NCBI RefSeq assembly: GCF_037977235.1 | Contig: NZ_CP150276.1 | Span: forward strand, 4,712,001 to 4,776,000 | Origin: Paenibacillus sp. FSL K6-0276 | GTDB lineage: Bacteria > Bacillota > Bacilli > Paenibacillales > Paenibacillaceae | Reading direction: 5' to 3' | Length of the DNA stretch: 64,000 bases | Shown here: positions 35,859 through 44,804 of the stretch, one piece after another | Position numbering within the stretch: position 1 is the first letter of the stretch | Layout: every line of letters begins with the position of its first letter | Translations under genes and position numbers: made by a program | Notes under the pieces: generated by a model | Databases searched by the model: none | The model's input: only the letters and a program-made list of their open reading frames with translations | What the model was told of the DNA's origin: nothing

Positions 35859-36845
35859 ATGTTCCGTGATTTGCTGTTCCCTATCATATATGGTCTTATT
35901 ATCTTTCTGGCTGGCATGAAGCTAATGGAAACAGCTTTGTCCAAGCTCGCGGGCCCTCTGATGACTAGGAGCCTGAATAAGGCTACCTCTACGCCAATCA
36001 AAGGAATGATTGCCAGTAGCCTACTGTCAGCCCTGCTTCAGAGCAGCACGGCAGTAACTGTGTTGACGATCGGTATGGTGAATGCCGGCCTGCTCACCTA
36101 TGCTCGTACACTAGGCATTATCTTAGGTAGCAACATCGGTACCACATTGACCACAGAACTGATCGGACTTCAGATCAATTCCATGGCCTCCCCACTGCTG
36201 GCTGCCTCGCTGAGTCTGTGGGCAGCAGCGGTTATAGCAGGCGAGTTACCGCATACGTCACGGGCGGCAGCACTGTGCCGGAAAATATCAGAGCCGCTGC
36301 AATTCATCAGTCTGGCTGTAGCAGGATTCGCCCTAGTCTTATGGGGAATCGCAGTCATGCAATCTATCGGCGGGACACTTCAGGAGAGCGGCCTATTCCT
36401 CTGGTTCCTGAATCATGCCACTACAAGTGTCCTATGGGGGCTCGCCGCTGGCGCCTGCCTAACAGCCCTGCTACATAGCAGCGCTGCGGTCATTGCCATG
36501 GCTATGAGCATTGCTGCCTCGGGTGCCATGCCGCCAGAGCTCGGTATAGCTATCGTGCTCGGTGCCAACGTCGGCACCTGCGTCACGGCAGTCATCGCTT
36601 CCATCGGCGGCTCGTCTTCTGGCGTCTTCGTCGCTTGGTCGCATGTTGCGCTCAATGTAGGCGGTGCACTACTGTTCCTACCTCTTATCGGTCCCCTACA
36701 AGCAACTGCTGCATGGATTGGCGGAGGACCCGCCTCACAAATCGCCCATGCCCAGACTATTTTCAATGTGATCTGCTCGCTAATCGCACTGCCATTATGT
36801 TACCTGCCTGTATGGTCAAGACTGGAGAAACGTCTTCAATCGTAA
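35859..36845 (+). CDS. Na/Pi cotransporter family protein (YqeW-like)
   Basis: Integral membrane protein of the PNaS (type II Na+/phosphate cotransporter) family; substrate not demonstrated. The inverted-repeat signature is visible: SALLQSSTAVTVLTIG in the first half and TALLHSSAAVIAMAMS in the second, each followed by a G-N-x-G-T motif (LGSNIGTTLTTE, LGANVGTCVTAV). About eight hydrophobic segments in 328 residues. I place the start at the ATG at 35859, behind AAAGGAG, not at the earlier 35787. Bacillus subtilis yqeW occupies the equivalent position between mtaB and rpsU. Confidence 0.9.
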   Translation: MFRDLLFPIIYGLIIFLAGMKLMETALSKLAGPLMTRSLNKATSTPIKGMIASSLLSALLQSSTAVTVLTIGMVNAGLLTYARTLGIILGSNIGTTLTTELIGLQINSMASPLLAASLSLWAAAVIAGELPHTSRAAALCRKISEPLQFISLAVAGFALVLWGIAVMQSIGGTLQESGLFLWFLNHATTSVLWGLAAGACLTALLHSSAAVIAMAMSIAASGAMPPELGIAIVLGANVGTCVTAVIASIGGSSSGVFVAWSHVALNVGGALLFLPLIGPLQATAAWIGGGPASQIAHAQTIFNVICSLIALPLCYLPVWSRLEKRLQS

Positions 36846-36897
36846 CGATATACGCTAACGCCTGTATCCAAACTTTCCACAACTGTATTATTATACT

Positions 36898-37728
36898 TCA
36901 ATCGAAAATATTATAAAACCGCGATCCATCGTAAAACGTTATGACCGTCGAAGATATCGCGATTAGGGCGAATAAGGCCAACGCAATATAATCGTTTCTT
37001 GCGAACGGACGACTGCTGTACCAAGTCCGTTTGGTCTTAGTTCCAAAGCCGCGTAACTCCATAGCCGTACTAATATTCTCAATTCGCTCAATGCTAGTCA
37101 GAATCAAGGGCATTAGAATTGAAATAATATTTTTAAGCCGCTTAGGCAGCCTTTCTTTTCGAGAGATGTCTATTCCTCGTGCCTGAGCAGAGAACGAAAT
37201 GTTCTCATAATCTCGCCCAATATCCGGAATGTACCGCAGAGCAAGCGATACAGAATATGCAATTTTATAATTCACGCCAATCCGGTTTAAGGACGCTGCG
37301 AATTCACTGGGATTTGTCGTTAGAAGGAACAATAGTGCCATAGGAATGACCACTGCATATTTAAGTGCAATATTTAATTGATAGAATAGCTGCTCCCATG
37401 TAACTGTATACCGACCTACAAGATGAACAACATCGTGACGTGAACCGTAGACCTTCACACCTTCCAATGGAGAAAAGATAAAGATGGCTATATGATTAAG
37501 CACGAAGAAGATTAAGATGAAATATAGTACGAAGGCATAATCCTGAAATTGGACTTTAGAAATTCTAAAGGCAATCAAACTAAATAGCAGCATCACTGTT
37601 AGACATCTTGTATCATATGTAATCATCCCCGTCACAGACCACACGATAAATAAAATCAGCTTAGTGGCGCCAGTAAGACGGTGAATAGGTGAATCTTGCT
37701 TCGTAAAAGTTAACATTGTGGCTTTCAT
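36898..37728 (-). CDS. ECF transporter T component (EcfT/CbiQ family)
   Basis: Transmembrane coupling subunit of an energy-coupling-factor vitamin or metal importer. About five to six hydrophobic segments. The two Ala-Arg-Gly-type coupling motifs that contact the ATPases appear as SAQARGIDIS and AMELRGFGTK in the C-terminal half. The 276-residue length is normal. Its start overlaps the ATPase gene by 4 nt, so stoichiometric synthesis is likely. The substrate is set by the S component upstream. Confidence 0.92.
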   Translation of the reverse strand: MKATMLTFTKQDSPIHRLTGATKLILFIVWSVTGMITYDTRCLTVMLLFSLIAFRISKVQFQDYAFVLYFILIFFVLNHIAIFIFSPLEGVKVYGSRHDVVHLVGRYTVTWEQLFYQLNIALKYAVVIPMALLFLLTTNPSEFAASLNRIGVNYKIAYSVSLALRYIPDIGRDYENISFSAQARGIDISRKERLPKRLKNIISILMPLILTSIERIENISTAMELRGFGTKTKRTWYSSRPFARNDYIALALFALIAISSTVITFYDGSRFYNIFD

Positions 37729-39431
37729 CCGCCCCGGCTCCTCCTATCGTATGCGATAAATCTTCTTACGAACTCCTCAGGCTGATCTAAGCCAACCTTC
37801 ATGGCCAATGGAAAAAGTGAGGTTTCCTTCAAATTAGCATTTCTCACTACTTCTGTATTGGTTAATACTCGCTCGGGGCTGTCATCCGCAAGCTTCACTC
37901 CATCAGATAACACTACAGCTCTATCGGCATACTCCAGCATTAGATGCATATCATGCGTGATCATAATGACCGTCATCCCCTGCTCCCGCAGCGTCAGAAG
38001 GAATTCCATCATTTCGTTATAGTGCCTGTAATCCTGAGCTGCAGTTGGCTCATCCAATATGATCACTTCCGGCTCCAGGATTATAATTGAAGCTATAGTC
38101 ACACGCTTCTTCTGGCCGTAGCTGAGCGCCGAGATGGGCCAGCTCCGAAAAGCATATAGACCGCATACCTTCAAAACATGATGAACTCGCTCTCGGATAA
38201 GCTCCTCTGACACCCCTCGTAATTTAAGGCCTAAAGCAACCTCATCATATAAGAGAGTCTTAGAAATCATATGGTTAGGATTCTGCATCACGAAACCGAT
38301 CCGCTCTGCCCGCTCCTTAATCGTATCCTTGGCAATATCCCTTCCATTCAATAGTATCGATCCGGAAGTGGGCTTATAAAATCCACAGATGAGCTTAGAT
38401 ACCGTGGATTTGCCGGCCCCGTTTCTCCCGGCTACACAGACCATTTCTCCTTTATTAATAAGAAGGTTAAGTTTATGAAGCACTGGTCGGTTCTTCTCGT
38501 AACCGAATGAAACATCTCGTAACTCAAGGATTGGTAGACTCCCGAGCTTATCCTGCCGCGCATTATTGTTATCATACCAGTACATAAGCTTGCTAGAGCA
38601 AGAATCCAGCCGGATTTCATCCATATGCTGTGGATTTATATCTGATGTAATCGTACATCCTGCATATTTTAAAGCTGATAAATATAGAGGCTCCCGAATG
38701 CCTACTTCTGAAAGCAAGCCAGTGCTTAACAGCTCAGCGGCTGGCATATCCGCCGCGATGCGTCCATCATTGATCACAATAATGCGGTCCACAGCACGGT
38801 GCAGTACTTCTTCTAGTCGGTGCTCGATAATAACAACCGTTTTACCGGTCTCTTGTTGCACTCGGTCAATGAGCTCAATCGCTTTTGTGCCGGTATATGG
38901 ATCTAAGTTTGCCAAAGGCTCATCAAACAGCAGGATGTCCACATCACCAACCAGAACACCAGCTAAGGTCGTTTTCTGCTTCTGTCCGCCTGATAATTCC
39001 TGAGGTGAAGATCCTAAATATTCGTGGATATCCACTGCAGTTGCCGCAGCCACTACCCTTTCAATCATCTCAGCCTGCTGTACCGCGTGATTCTCCAGAC
39101 TGAAGGCGATGTCCTCTCCAACCGTTAATCCGACAAACTGTCCGTCTGGGTCTTGCAGTACAGTCCCTACCTGATCCGATAACTCCGCAATACTAAGTTC
39201 TTTTTGTTCTAGACCCATAATTCGCAGTGACCCAGACATCTCACCTTTATATGCAAAAGGTATGAGTCCGTTTATACAATGAGCCAGTGTACTTTTCCCA
39301 GAACCTGATGGCCCTACTATAAGTACCTTCTCCCCTTCGGCAATCGATAAGTTAATGCCTGTGAGTGTAGGTTCCTGCTGCGCCCGGTATTGAAAACTAA
39401 AATCCTTAAATTCGATGACTGCTTTTTTCAT
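37725..39431 (-). CDS. ECF transporter ATPase, two fused ABC domains
   Basis: Tandem ABC ATPase that replaces the usual EcfA1/EcfA2 pair. Domain 1 has Walker A GPSGSGKST (residues 40-48), signature LSGGQKQK and Walker B ILLFDEPLANLDP. Domain 2 has GRNGAGKST, LSYGQKKR and VIILDEPTAAQD. The signature of domain 2 is LSYGQ, as is common in this group. A roughly 40-residue linker joins them. I start at ATG 39431, 7 nt after GAGGAAGG, rather than at 39470. The layout resembles YkoD of the YkoEDC system. A hairpin terminator stands between this gene and the S component. Confidence 0.93.
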   Translation of the reverse strand: MKKAVIEFKDFSFQYRAQQEPTLTGINLSIAEGEKVLIVGPSGSGKSTLAHCINGLIPFAYKGEMSGSLRIMGLEQKELSIAELSDQVGTVLQDPDGQFVGLTVGEDIAFSLENHAVQQAEMIERVVAAATAVDIHEYLGSSPQELSGGQKQKTTLAGVLVGDVDILLFDEPLANLDPYTGTKAIELIDRVQQETGKTVVIIEHRLEEVLHRAVDRIIVINDGRIAADMPAAELLSTGLLSEVGIREPLYLSALKYAGCTITSDINPQHMDEIRLDSCSSKLMYWYDNNNARQDKLGSLPILELRDVSFGYEKNRPVLHKLNLLINKGEMVCVAGRNGAGKSTVSKLICGFYKPTSGSILLNGRDIAKDTIKERAERIGFVMQNPNHMISKTLLYDEVALGLKLRGVSEELIRERVHHVLKVCGLYAFRSWPISALSYGQKKRVTIASIIILEPEVIILDEPTAAQDYRHYNEMMEFLLTLREQGMTVIMITHDMHLMLEYADRAVVLSDGVKLADDSPERVLTNTEVVRNANLKETSLFPLAMKVGLDQPEEFVRRFIAYDRRSRGG

Positions 39432-39494
39432 ACTTAACCTTCCTCTTGGCTTCTTTGAAGATATTAACATTAACTATATGTTTTATAGCCATGA

Positions 39495-39521
39495 AAAAGC
39501 CGGTGATCTCCACCGGCTTTT
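39495..39521. terminator. Terminator between ECF S and ATPase genes
   Basis: A perfect 11-bp stem AAAAGCCGGTG / CACCGGCTTTT with a 5-nt loop has U runs on both strands. It lies 20 nt after the S-component stop and 64 nt before the ATPase start. It should attenuate ATPase and T-component expression relative to the S component. Confidence 0.85.
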
Positions 39522-39540
39522 GGTTTGGATTATATGCTAT

Positions 39541-40101
39541 TCAAGCTTCTCTGGTCAAGCTTCCTTGCTTCGTTCTTGTCTTAGCATACGCAATGGCTAG
39601 AAGGGACCCAATCACTGCCACAGTGACTATGTTGGATGCTCCGGCGATAAGTCCTTGTGTGAATACTTTATTCGCTGGTTCCGCATAGATTAGAATATCC
39701 AGTACAGGTGCTACTAAGAACCAGGCGATTGCGTTCGCTACAATCTGGGCCAGATTAAAACGAATCAGTTCCTTTCGTCCGAACTCCCCATCATGAATCC
39801 CAATTCTAGCCACTAGCAGACCAACAACGAGCCCAACAATTCCAGATGCGATCACCCAACTGAACCAAGGGGAACCATAAAAAATCGCATCCTTCAGTAT
39901 ATGTCCAATCAGACCGATTAATAATCCAGCAAACGGACCGTACAAAAGTGCGAACAATGCCAGTAAAGCATATGTAGTCTCAATGTTAGTGTTTGGAATT
40001 CCGGATGGAATCGAACCGAACCTGCCCAGTATAACGAATAAAGCAGAACCGATACCAATGGCTACAATCGTCTTGATCGATAGCACCTTTTGTTTTGCCA
40101 T
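39541..40101 (-). CDS. ECF transporter S component, UPF0397 family
   Basis: Substrate-binding membrane protein of an ECF importer. The sequence KTIVAIGIGSALFVILGR and IPNTNIETTYALLALFALL matches the UPF0397 family as I know it, whose substrate is unassigned. About five to six hydrophobic segments in 186 residues; FGPFAGLLIGLIGH-like loops are conserved (here YGPFAGLLIGLIGHILKD). The start is ATG 40101, 9 nt after GGGGGAG; an upstream TTG is not needed. No riboswitch is recognisable in the short leader, so the ligand cannot be deduced from regulation. Confidence 0.88.
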   Translation of the reverse strand: MAKQKVLSIKTIVAIGIGSALFVILGRFGSIPSGIPNTNIETTYALLALFALLYGPFAGLLIGLIGHILKDAIFYGSPWFSWVIASGIVGLVVGLLVARIGIHDGEFGRKELIRFNLAQIVANAIAWFLVAPVLDILIYAEPANKVFTQGLIAGASNIVTVAVIGSLLAIAYAKTRTKQGSLTREA

Positions 40102-40182
40102 GTTTTTCATCTCCCCCAACGTATCTTCTTTATTTTAAGTGATTATACATCGGAATAGTTGGAATTACTATATACAAAAATA

Positions 40183-40219
40183 AAAAATCTGCAAAGCAAC
40201 AAAACGTTGGCTTTGCAGA
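40183..40219 (-). terminator. Terminator after the BIG2-repeat gene
   Basis: A perfect TCTGCAAAGC / GCTTTGCAGA stem, extended by AAC/GTT pairs, is followed on the minus strand by TTTTTTATTTTTG. It starts 35 nt after the stop codon. Confidence 0.9.
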
Positions 40220-40253
40220 CCCATAAGTTCATTATGCAAAAGATTTGATCTAC

Positions 40254-42482
40254 CTATTTCACAGTAACTGTTACCGTCACTGTCTTGGTGCCGATCTTTC
40301 CTTTAATGGATGCCGTTCCTTTGCTCACTGCTACAATCTGACCACTAGCAGATACTCTAGCTACAGAAGGCTTAGAGCTGGTCCACGCCGCACTTCCAGT
40401 AACAACAGCTGTCTTCCCCGTATCATACTGCGCAACCACAATTGCATTCTGAACAGCTCCCGGAGCCATCTTCAGTCTATTCTCGTTAACAGTCAACTTC
40501 ATTAGTTTAGGAACTACATTAATTTTGACACTAGCAGCGATCCCTTGGTAAGAGCCTGATAACGTTGCTGTTCCTTCTGTTACTGCTTTAACAGATGTAC
40601 CTTTAACGGTGGCAACTGCCTCATTAGAAGACCCCCAATTCATGCTGCTGGAGATATTCCCAGTCTTACCATTAGAGTAGTAAGCCGTAACCTTTATCGA
40701 TTTGGAACCTTTAATGTTCAATTCAACAGCATTCGGTTCTACAACGATCTTATTAACCTTTTGTTCAATGGTAACTGGAATACTGATGGACTTATTAGCG
40801 TATGTCCCCTTTAAAGTCGCGGTGCCTTTTACCAATCCTTTGATTACTTTGCCGGAAGATGTTGTTTTGATAATCGCATTCGTACCGGTAATCTCCCATT
40901 CCATAGTTCCAGTAGCATCAAGTTCATTCCCATTTTCCATCACAGCTTTTACTTCAGGAACAGCCTTCTCTTCGCCAGTAACAACCACAAAGTTGTCCTC
41001 TGGTCCAAGCAGGATATGAACCTTATCCTTAACTGTAACTTTCACTACAACACTTTTTCCTCGTACAGCAGTCTTGGAGGAAGTAGGGTTCTCCGATTTT
41101 ATTTTGCCCACAATATTAACAGTACCAGCCGTTTCAGCAACGAGCTTGCCATCTTTGATGGTGGCGATCTCATCATTGGCAGAAGTCCACTCGATTTCTT
41201 GACTGAGATCCAGCTTCGTTCCATCTAGCTTGGTTCCGTTTACCTTTGGCAAACTTACGGAATCCTCTGTGTAAATATCCAGTTCCGTTTTATCAGCTTC
41301 CAGTTCTGTAATCGTAGGATATACTGTTACCTTAAAGCTCTTACTAACGCCCATATGTTCTGCTTTAACAACCGAAGTTCCCACTGCTTTTGCAGTGATT
41401 GCTGCAGACTCTTTACTTGCAGTAACCGTTACCGCGAGCTGATTGTCCGAACTCCATACTGCTTTATCCGATACATTTGGAGTGGAATTCGCAGCATCTC
41501 GAACCTCTGCTTTAACGTTCAAACTCTCACCCATAAACAAGAATTGATCGCCTGATGGGGTAAGCAATAACGCCTCAAAAGGAGCACGTACATATACATC
41601 CACAGTTTGTGTAATCCCCAGATAAGTTACTGTAATTACAGCTTTTCCTGCGGATAATACTTTGATTTCTCCCTTGTCTACAGTAGCAATACTCGTATTA
41701 GAAGAAGACCATTCCGCTTTTGCTGAAATATCATTGGCGGTCGTTTTTGTAGTCTCTTTGGTAAAAGCAGCTAATTTCACCGGATTATCACCAACGAGCA
41801 TTTCAATTTCCTTAATAACGATACCCTTATCATTTTTAAGCTCAATTTCAGAATAAGGCAATTTCACTACAGCTTTAAAGGTTGCTGTTAAGTCTTTGTA
41901 TTTGGCAGTAATGGTTGAAGTACCTTCACCGGCCAGGGTAATCTTACCTTCTGCAATCGTTAATACGCTTGTATTGGAGCTGCTCCAAGTGGTATCCGCC
42001 GTTACATTCTTGGCAGAAGTCGCTGTTTCGCCACCAATCGCATTGGCTTTGACCAACAGTTTATCCTCTTCGTCACCCAATTTATAGTTCCCTTCGGAGC
42101 TATATTCGAGCTTTAATTCTTTGATGGGATGTGTTACCTCTACTTCAATGGTAGTGAGCGCTTGATTATATGTAGCTGTTATAATAGCTTTTCCGCTATC
42201 TATCGGAGTCACACGTCCATTTACTACCTGTACAGCGTTAGTGTTAGAAGAATTCCATACCACTGCACCCGTCACATCTCTTTTGGAGGAGGATCCTTCC
42301 ACATTCGCATATACCTTCAGTTGCTTAGGCGTTTGTCCAACTGTAAGCTGCACTTTGGCTGAGCTTTCGAACTCGATCGAGTTGATATCGCCGGTAGCTG
42401 CAAAGACACTTACCGGAAAAACCGCAGTAGCTAACAATATCATAATGAGGAGCATTTTCGTCATTTTCCTGTACACAGTCAT
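40254..42482 (-). CDS. Secreted protein with eight BIG2 Ig-like domains
   Basis: A 742-residue exported protein made almost wholly of bacterial Ig-like (BIG2) repeats. Residues 1-29 form a signal peptide (MLLIMILLATAVFPVSVFA, ending AFA-type). Eight domains of about 85-95 residues follow. Each has the strand motif W-x-S-S-N-x-x-x-A-x-V (for example WSSSNTSIATV, NWGSSNEAVATV) and the closing G-x-A-x-I-T-A-x-Y. No SLH domain, LPxTG motif, catalytic domain or membrane anchor is visible, so how it attaches to the cell is unclear. The gene stands alone with its own terminator; a cell-surface structural or adhesive role is inference. Confidence 0.9.
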   Translation of the reverse strand: MTVYRKMTKMLLIMILLATAVFPVSVFAATGDINSIEFESSAKVQLTVGQTPKQLKVYANVEGSSSKRDVTGAVVWNSSNTNAVQVVNGRVTPIDSGKAIITATYNQALTTIEVEVTHPIKELKLEYSSEGNYKLGDEEDKLLVKANAIGGETATSAKNVTADTTWSSSNTSVLTIAEGKITLAGEGTSTITAKYKDLTATFKAVVKLPYSEIELKNDKGIVIKEIEMLVGDNPVKLAAFTKETTKTTANDISAKAEWSSSNTSIATVDKGEIKVLSAGKAVITVTYLGITQTVDVYVRAPFEALLLTPSGDQFLFMGESLNVKAEVRDAANSTPNVSDKAVWSSDNQLAVTVTASKESAAITAKAVGTSVVKAEHMGVSKSFKVTVYPTITELEADKTELDIYTEDSVSLPKVNGTKLDGTKLDLSQEIEWTSANDEIATIKDGKLVAETAGTVNIVGKIKSENPTSSKTAVRGKSVVVKVTVKDKVHILLGPEDNFVVVTGEEKAVPEVKAVMENGNELDATGTMEWEITGTNAIIKTTSSGKVIKGLVKGTATLKGTYANKSISIPVTIEQKVNKIVVEPNAVELNIKGSKSIKVTAYYSNGKTGNISSSMNWGSSNEAVATVKGTSVKAVTEGTATLSGSYQGIAASVKINVVPKLMKLTVNENRLKMAPGAVQNAIVVAQYDTGKTAVVTGSAAWTSSKPSVARVSASGQIVAVSKGTASIKGKIGTKTVTVTVTVK

Positions 42483-42627
42483 TTGTTCTCTCCCTTGGGC
42501 TATAATGTCGTTTGGTGGTTTATCCCCACACTCTTTTACTTATATCGACAATTGTACACCAAGTGTTTACCCTATAACTCCACAAAGCCAAATTCAGGAC
42601 TTTTAGACTAGATAATCAGGTAAAGGG

Positions 42628-42656
42628 TTGATCAATATTTTAGGAAGTAATATGCT
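42628..42656 (+). promoter_or_regulatory. SigA-type promoter before azlC
   Basis: TTGATC (42628-42633), a 17-nt spacer and TATGCT (42651-42656) lie 37 nt upstream of the azlC start codon. The match is moderate in each box and exact in spacing. Confidence 0.6.
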
Positions 42657-42692
42657 ACCCACTACATTCTTTCTTGAACCAAGGGGGCTACG

Positions 42693-43062
42693 ATGAGTAC
42701 AGAGAACGTTCAACTAGAGGCAATCCCTTCTCCAAAACAGGAAGATAGCTTCCTTAAAGGGGTAAAAGATTGTATTCCCACGCTACTCGGTTATTTAAGC
42801 ATTGGACTTGCAGCAGGTGTTGTTCAAAAGACAGCCGGGCTGAGCATTGCTGAGATTGCCCTGATCAGTCTGATGCTTTATGCCGGTTCAGCTCAGTTTA
42901 TAGCTGCTGGAATGATTGCCGTTAGCAGCTCTTTCGCCTTACTTCCGACATCTTTCACCTCTGAGAAACATGCTGGTTGGATCTTTACTGACCGATGAGA
43001 CCTTTGGGGTTGCTATTAATCAAACGGTGAATAAGCAGCAAATCAGCGAAAAATGGAAGTAA
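42693..43062 (+). pseudogene. azlC: Frameshifted, shortened azlC (branched-chain amino acid exporter)
   Basis: AzlC is the large subunit of the AzlCD branched-chain amino acid exporter, normally about 230-250 residues. Here an intact N-terminus (ATG 42693, after AAGGGGG) gives GVKDCIPTLLGYLSIGLAAGVVQ and LMLYAGSAQFIAAGM. Near 42955 the frame slips by one: the family continues as LRNMLVGSLLTDETFGVAINQ in the +1 frame from 42961, ending at 43062. Relative to the family about 25 residues between MLVGS and LLTDE are missing, as are roughly 90 residues after FGVAINQ. Thus a frameshift plus internal deletions have destroyed it. The original stop overlaps the azlD start by 10 nt. Confidence 0.82.
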
Positions 43063-43403
43063 GATGGGATGTATTTTTGATTATTCTAGGGGCAGCTTTG
43101 GTAACCTTCATTCCAAGGGTGGTTCCACTAATGGTTTTAAGCCGATTTGAATTGCCTGAATGGGGAATGCGCTGGTTAAATTATGTCCCTATCTCTGTTA
43201 TGGCGGCACTAATAGGTCAGGAGATCCTCTTAAATGATGGAAAATTCTCGCCTATAGCTAATAACGTTGAGCTTTTTGCGGCAATTCCTACTTTTTGGAT
43301 CGCGATAAAGACCCGGGGGTTGCTAGGCACTGTACTGGCGGGGATTGTTTCGATCATGATATTACATATGTTTATTTTAAAAAATAAAATGGGGTTGTCC
43401 TAA
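43053..43403 (+). CDS. azlD: AzlD family branched-chain amino acid transport protein
   Basis: Small membrane partner of AzlC, 116 residues with four hydrophobic segments. Family features are AALVTFIPRVVPLMVLSR, LNYVPISVMAAL and FWIAIKTRGLLGTVLAGI. The frame is intact although azlC upstream is broken, so it is probably a non-functional leftover unless it works with another AzlC. The stop codon lies inside the terminator hairpin that follows. Confidence 0.88.
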   Translation: MEVRWDVFLIILGAALVTFIPRVVPLMVLSRFELPEWGMRWLNYVPISVMAALIGQEILLNDGKFSPIANNVELFAAIPTFWIAIKTRGLLGTVLAGIVSIMILHMFILKNKMGLS

Positions 43404-43433
43404 AGCCATGAACTGGCTTTTTGGGACAACCCC
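43391..43433. terminator. Bidirectional terminator between azlD and mtaB
   Basis: GGGGTTGTCC pairs with GGGACAACCCC and an inner AAAGCCA / TGGCTTT stem extends it. T-rich sequence follows on both strands. It serves azlD on the plus strand and mtaB on the minus strand. Confidence 0.85.
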
Positions 43434-43457
43434 TTAAATAAAAGATATATTCTTGTC

Positions 43458-44801
43458 TTAACGAACAGCTTGCTTAAGACCACTCTGACTTACCCCGACC
43501 AGTTCGCCTCGGCATTCGTTCACACCAGCTTCAGTGATCTTCACCTGACATAACTCACCTTGAAGTGAATCTTCACCCTCAAAGAATACCTGCAAGTAGT
43601 TATCACTGAAACCATGTTGAGTACTGCGGCCCGGCGCACCTTTGGCCGACCTTTCTGGAATTACGCTAAGCGTCTGTCCTACAAACTTACGGGCATAAGC
43701 TATTTGCATCTCTTCAGATAGATCAATCAGTTCCTGAACACGTACATTTTTGATCTCCTCGTCGATCTGATTCTCCATCCGCGCTGCAGGGGTACCTGTC
43801 CGCTTGGAATACGGGAATACATGCATCTCCGAATAATTTACAGCCTTCATGAAATCGTATCCGGCACGGAACATCTCATCGGTCTCACCCGGGAATCCTA
43901 CGATAACGTCAGTGGTGATTCCAACATCTGGCATCGCCTGACGGATCAATTGCATTTTGGCGTAATACTCTTCTGTCGTATATTTACGGCGCATCGCTTT
44001 CAGCACATCATTATGTCCGGCTTGTAGCGGGATATGCAGATGACGGCACATTTTCGAAGAACGGTTCAACACTTCAAGCAGCTTCTCATCAATTTGACTA
44101 GCTTCTATAGAACTGATACGAACCCGTTCCAGTCCATCCACCTTATCTAGATCCCACAGCAAATCGGAAAGACGGTAATTATCAAGATCATCGCCGTAAC
44201 CTCCGGTATGAATACCCGTAAGTACAAACTCCTTATATCCTGCTTCTACCAATTGATGCGCTTGAGCGACGATGCTCTTAGGATCACGACTGCGGGACAG
44301 CCCGCGAGACCATGGAATGATGCAGAAGGTGCAGAAGTTGTTACAACCATCCTGAATCTTCATAAAAGCACGTGTCCGATCCGCAAAGCCCGGCACATCC
44401 ATTTCTTCGAACTCACGTGTCTTCATAATATTACGCACAGCGTTGACTGGCTGACGTGAGGCTTCTATATTCTTCACATGGGTCATAATCTGGTCGCGGT
44501 CCTGGTTACCAATGACAAGATCAACTCCGGGAATATCCAGAATCTCTCCAGGAGAGGTTTGCGCGTAACAGCCCGTTACGGCTACGATAGCCTCCGGATT
44601 ACGCCGCACGGCACGGCGGATCATTTGACGGCTTTTTTTGTCACCTGTGTTAGTTACTGTACAAGTATTAATCAGATATACATCGGCGGGACCCTCGAAA
44701 TCAACCTGCTCGTAACCTTCATTTTTAAATAGCTGCCAAATGGCTTCGGTGTCATAGAAATTCACTTTACAACCTAAAGTATAAAATGCTACGGATGGCA
44801 T
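43458..44801 (-). CDS. mtaB: tRNA t6A37 methylthiotransferase MtaB
   Basis: Radical-SAM enzyme that adds a methylthio group to N6-threonylcarbamoyladenosine at position 37 of tRNA. The N-terminal UPF0004 domain starts with FYTLGCKVNFYDTEAI and holds the first iron-sulphur cysteines. The radical-SAM motif is CNNFCTFCIIPWSRG, and a TRAM-type C-terminus follows. Length 447 is normal. It begins 3 nt after rsmE, the usual Bacillales pairing (yqeU-yqeV). Confidence 0.96.
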   Translation of the reverse strand: MPSVAFYTLGCKVNFYDTEAIWQLFKNEGYEQVDFEGPADVYLINTCTVTNTGDKKSRQMIRRAVRRNPEAIVAVTGCYAQTSPGEILDIPGVDLVIGNQDRDQIMTHVKNIEASRQPVNAVRNIMKTREFEEMDVPGFADRTRAFMKIQDGCNNFCTFCIIPWSRGLSRSRDPKSIVAQAHQLVEAGYKEFVLTGIHTGGYGDDLDNYRLSDLLWDLDKVDGLERVRISSIEASQIDEKLLEVLNRSSKMCRHLHIPLQAGHNDVLKAMRRKYTTEEYYAKMQLIRQAMPDVGITTDVIVGFPGETDEMFRAGYDFMKAVNYSEMHVFPYSKRTGTPAARMENQIDEEIKNVRVQELIDLSEEMQIAYARKFVGQTLSVIPERSAKGAPGRSTQHGFSDNYLQVFFEGEDSLQGELCQVKITEAGVNECRGELVGVSQSGLKQAVR

Positions 44802-44804
44802 CTC

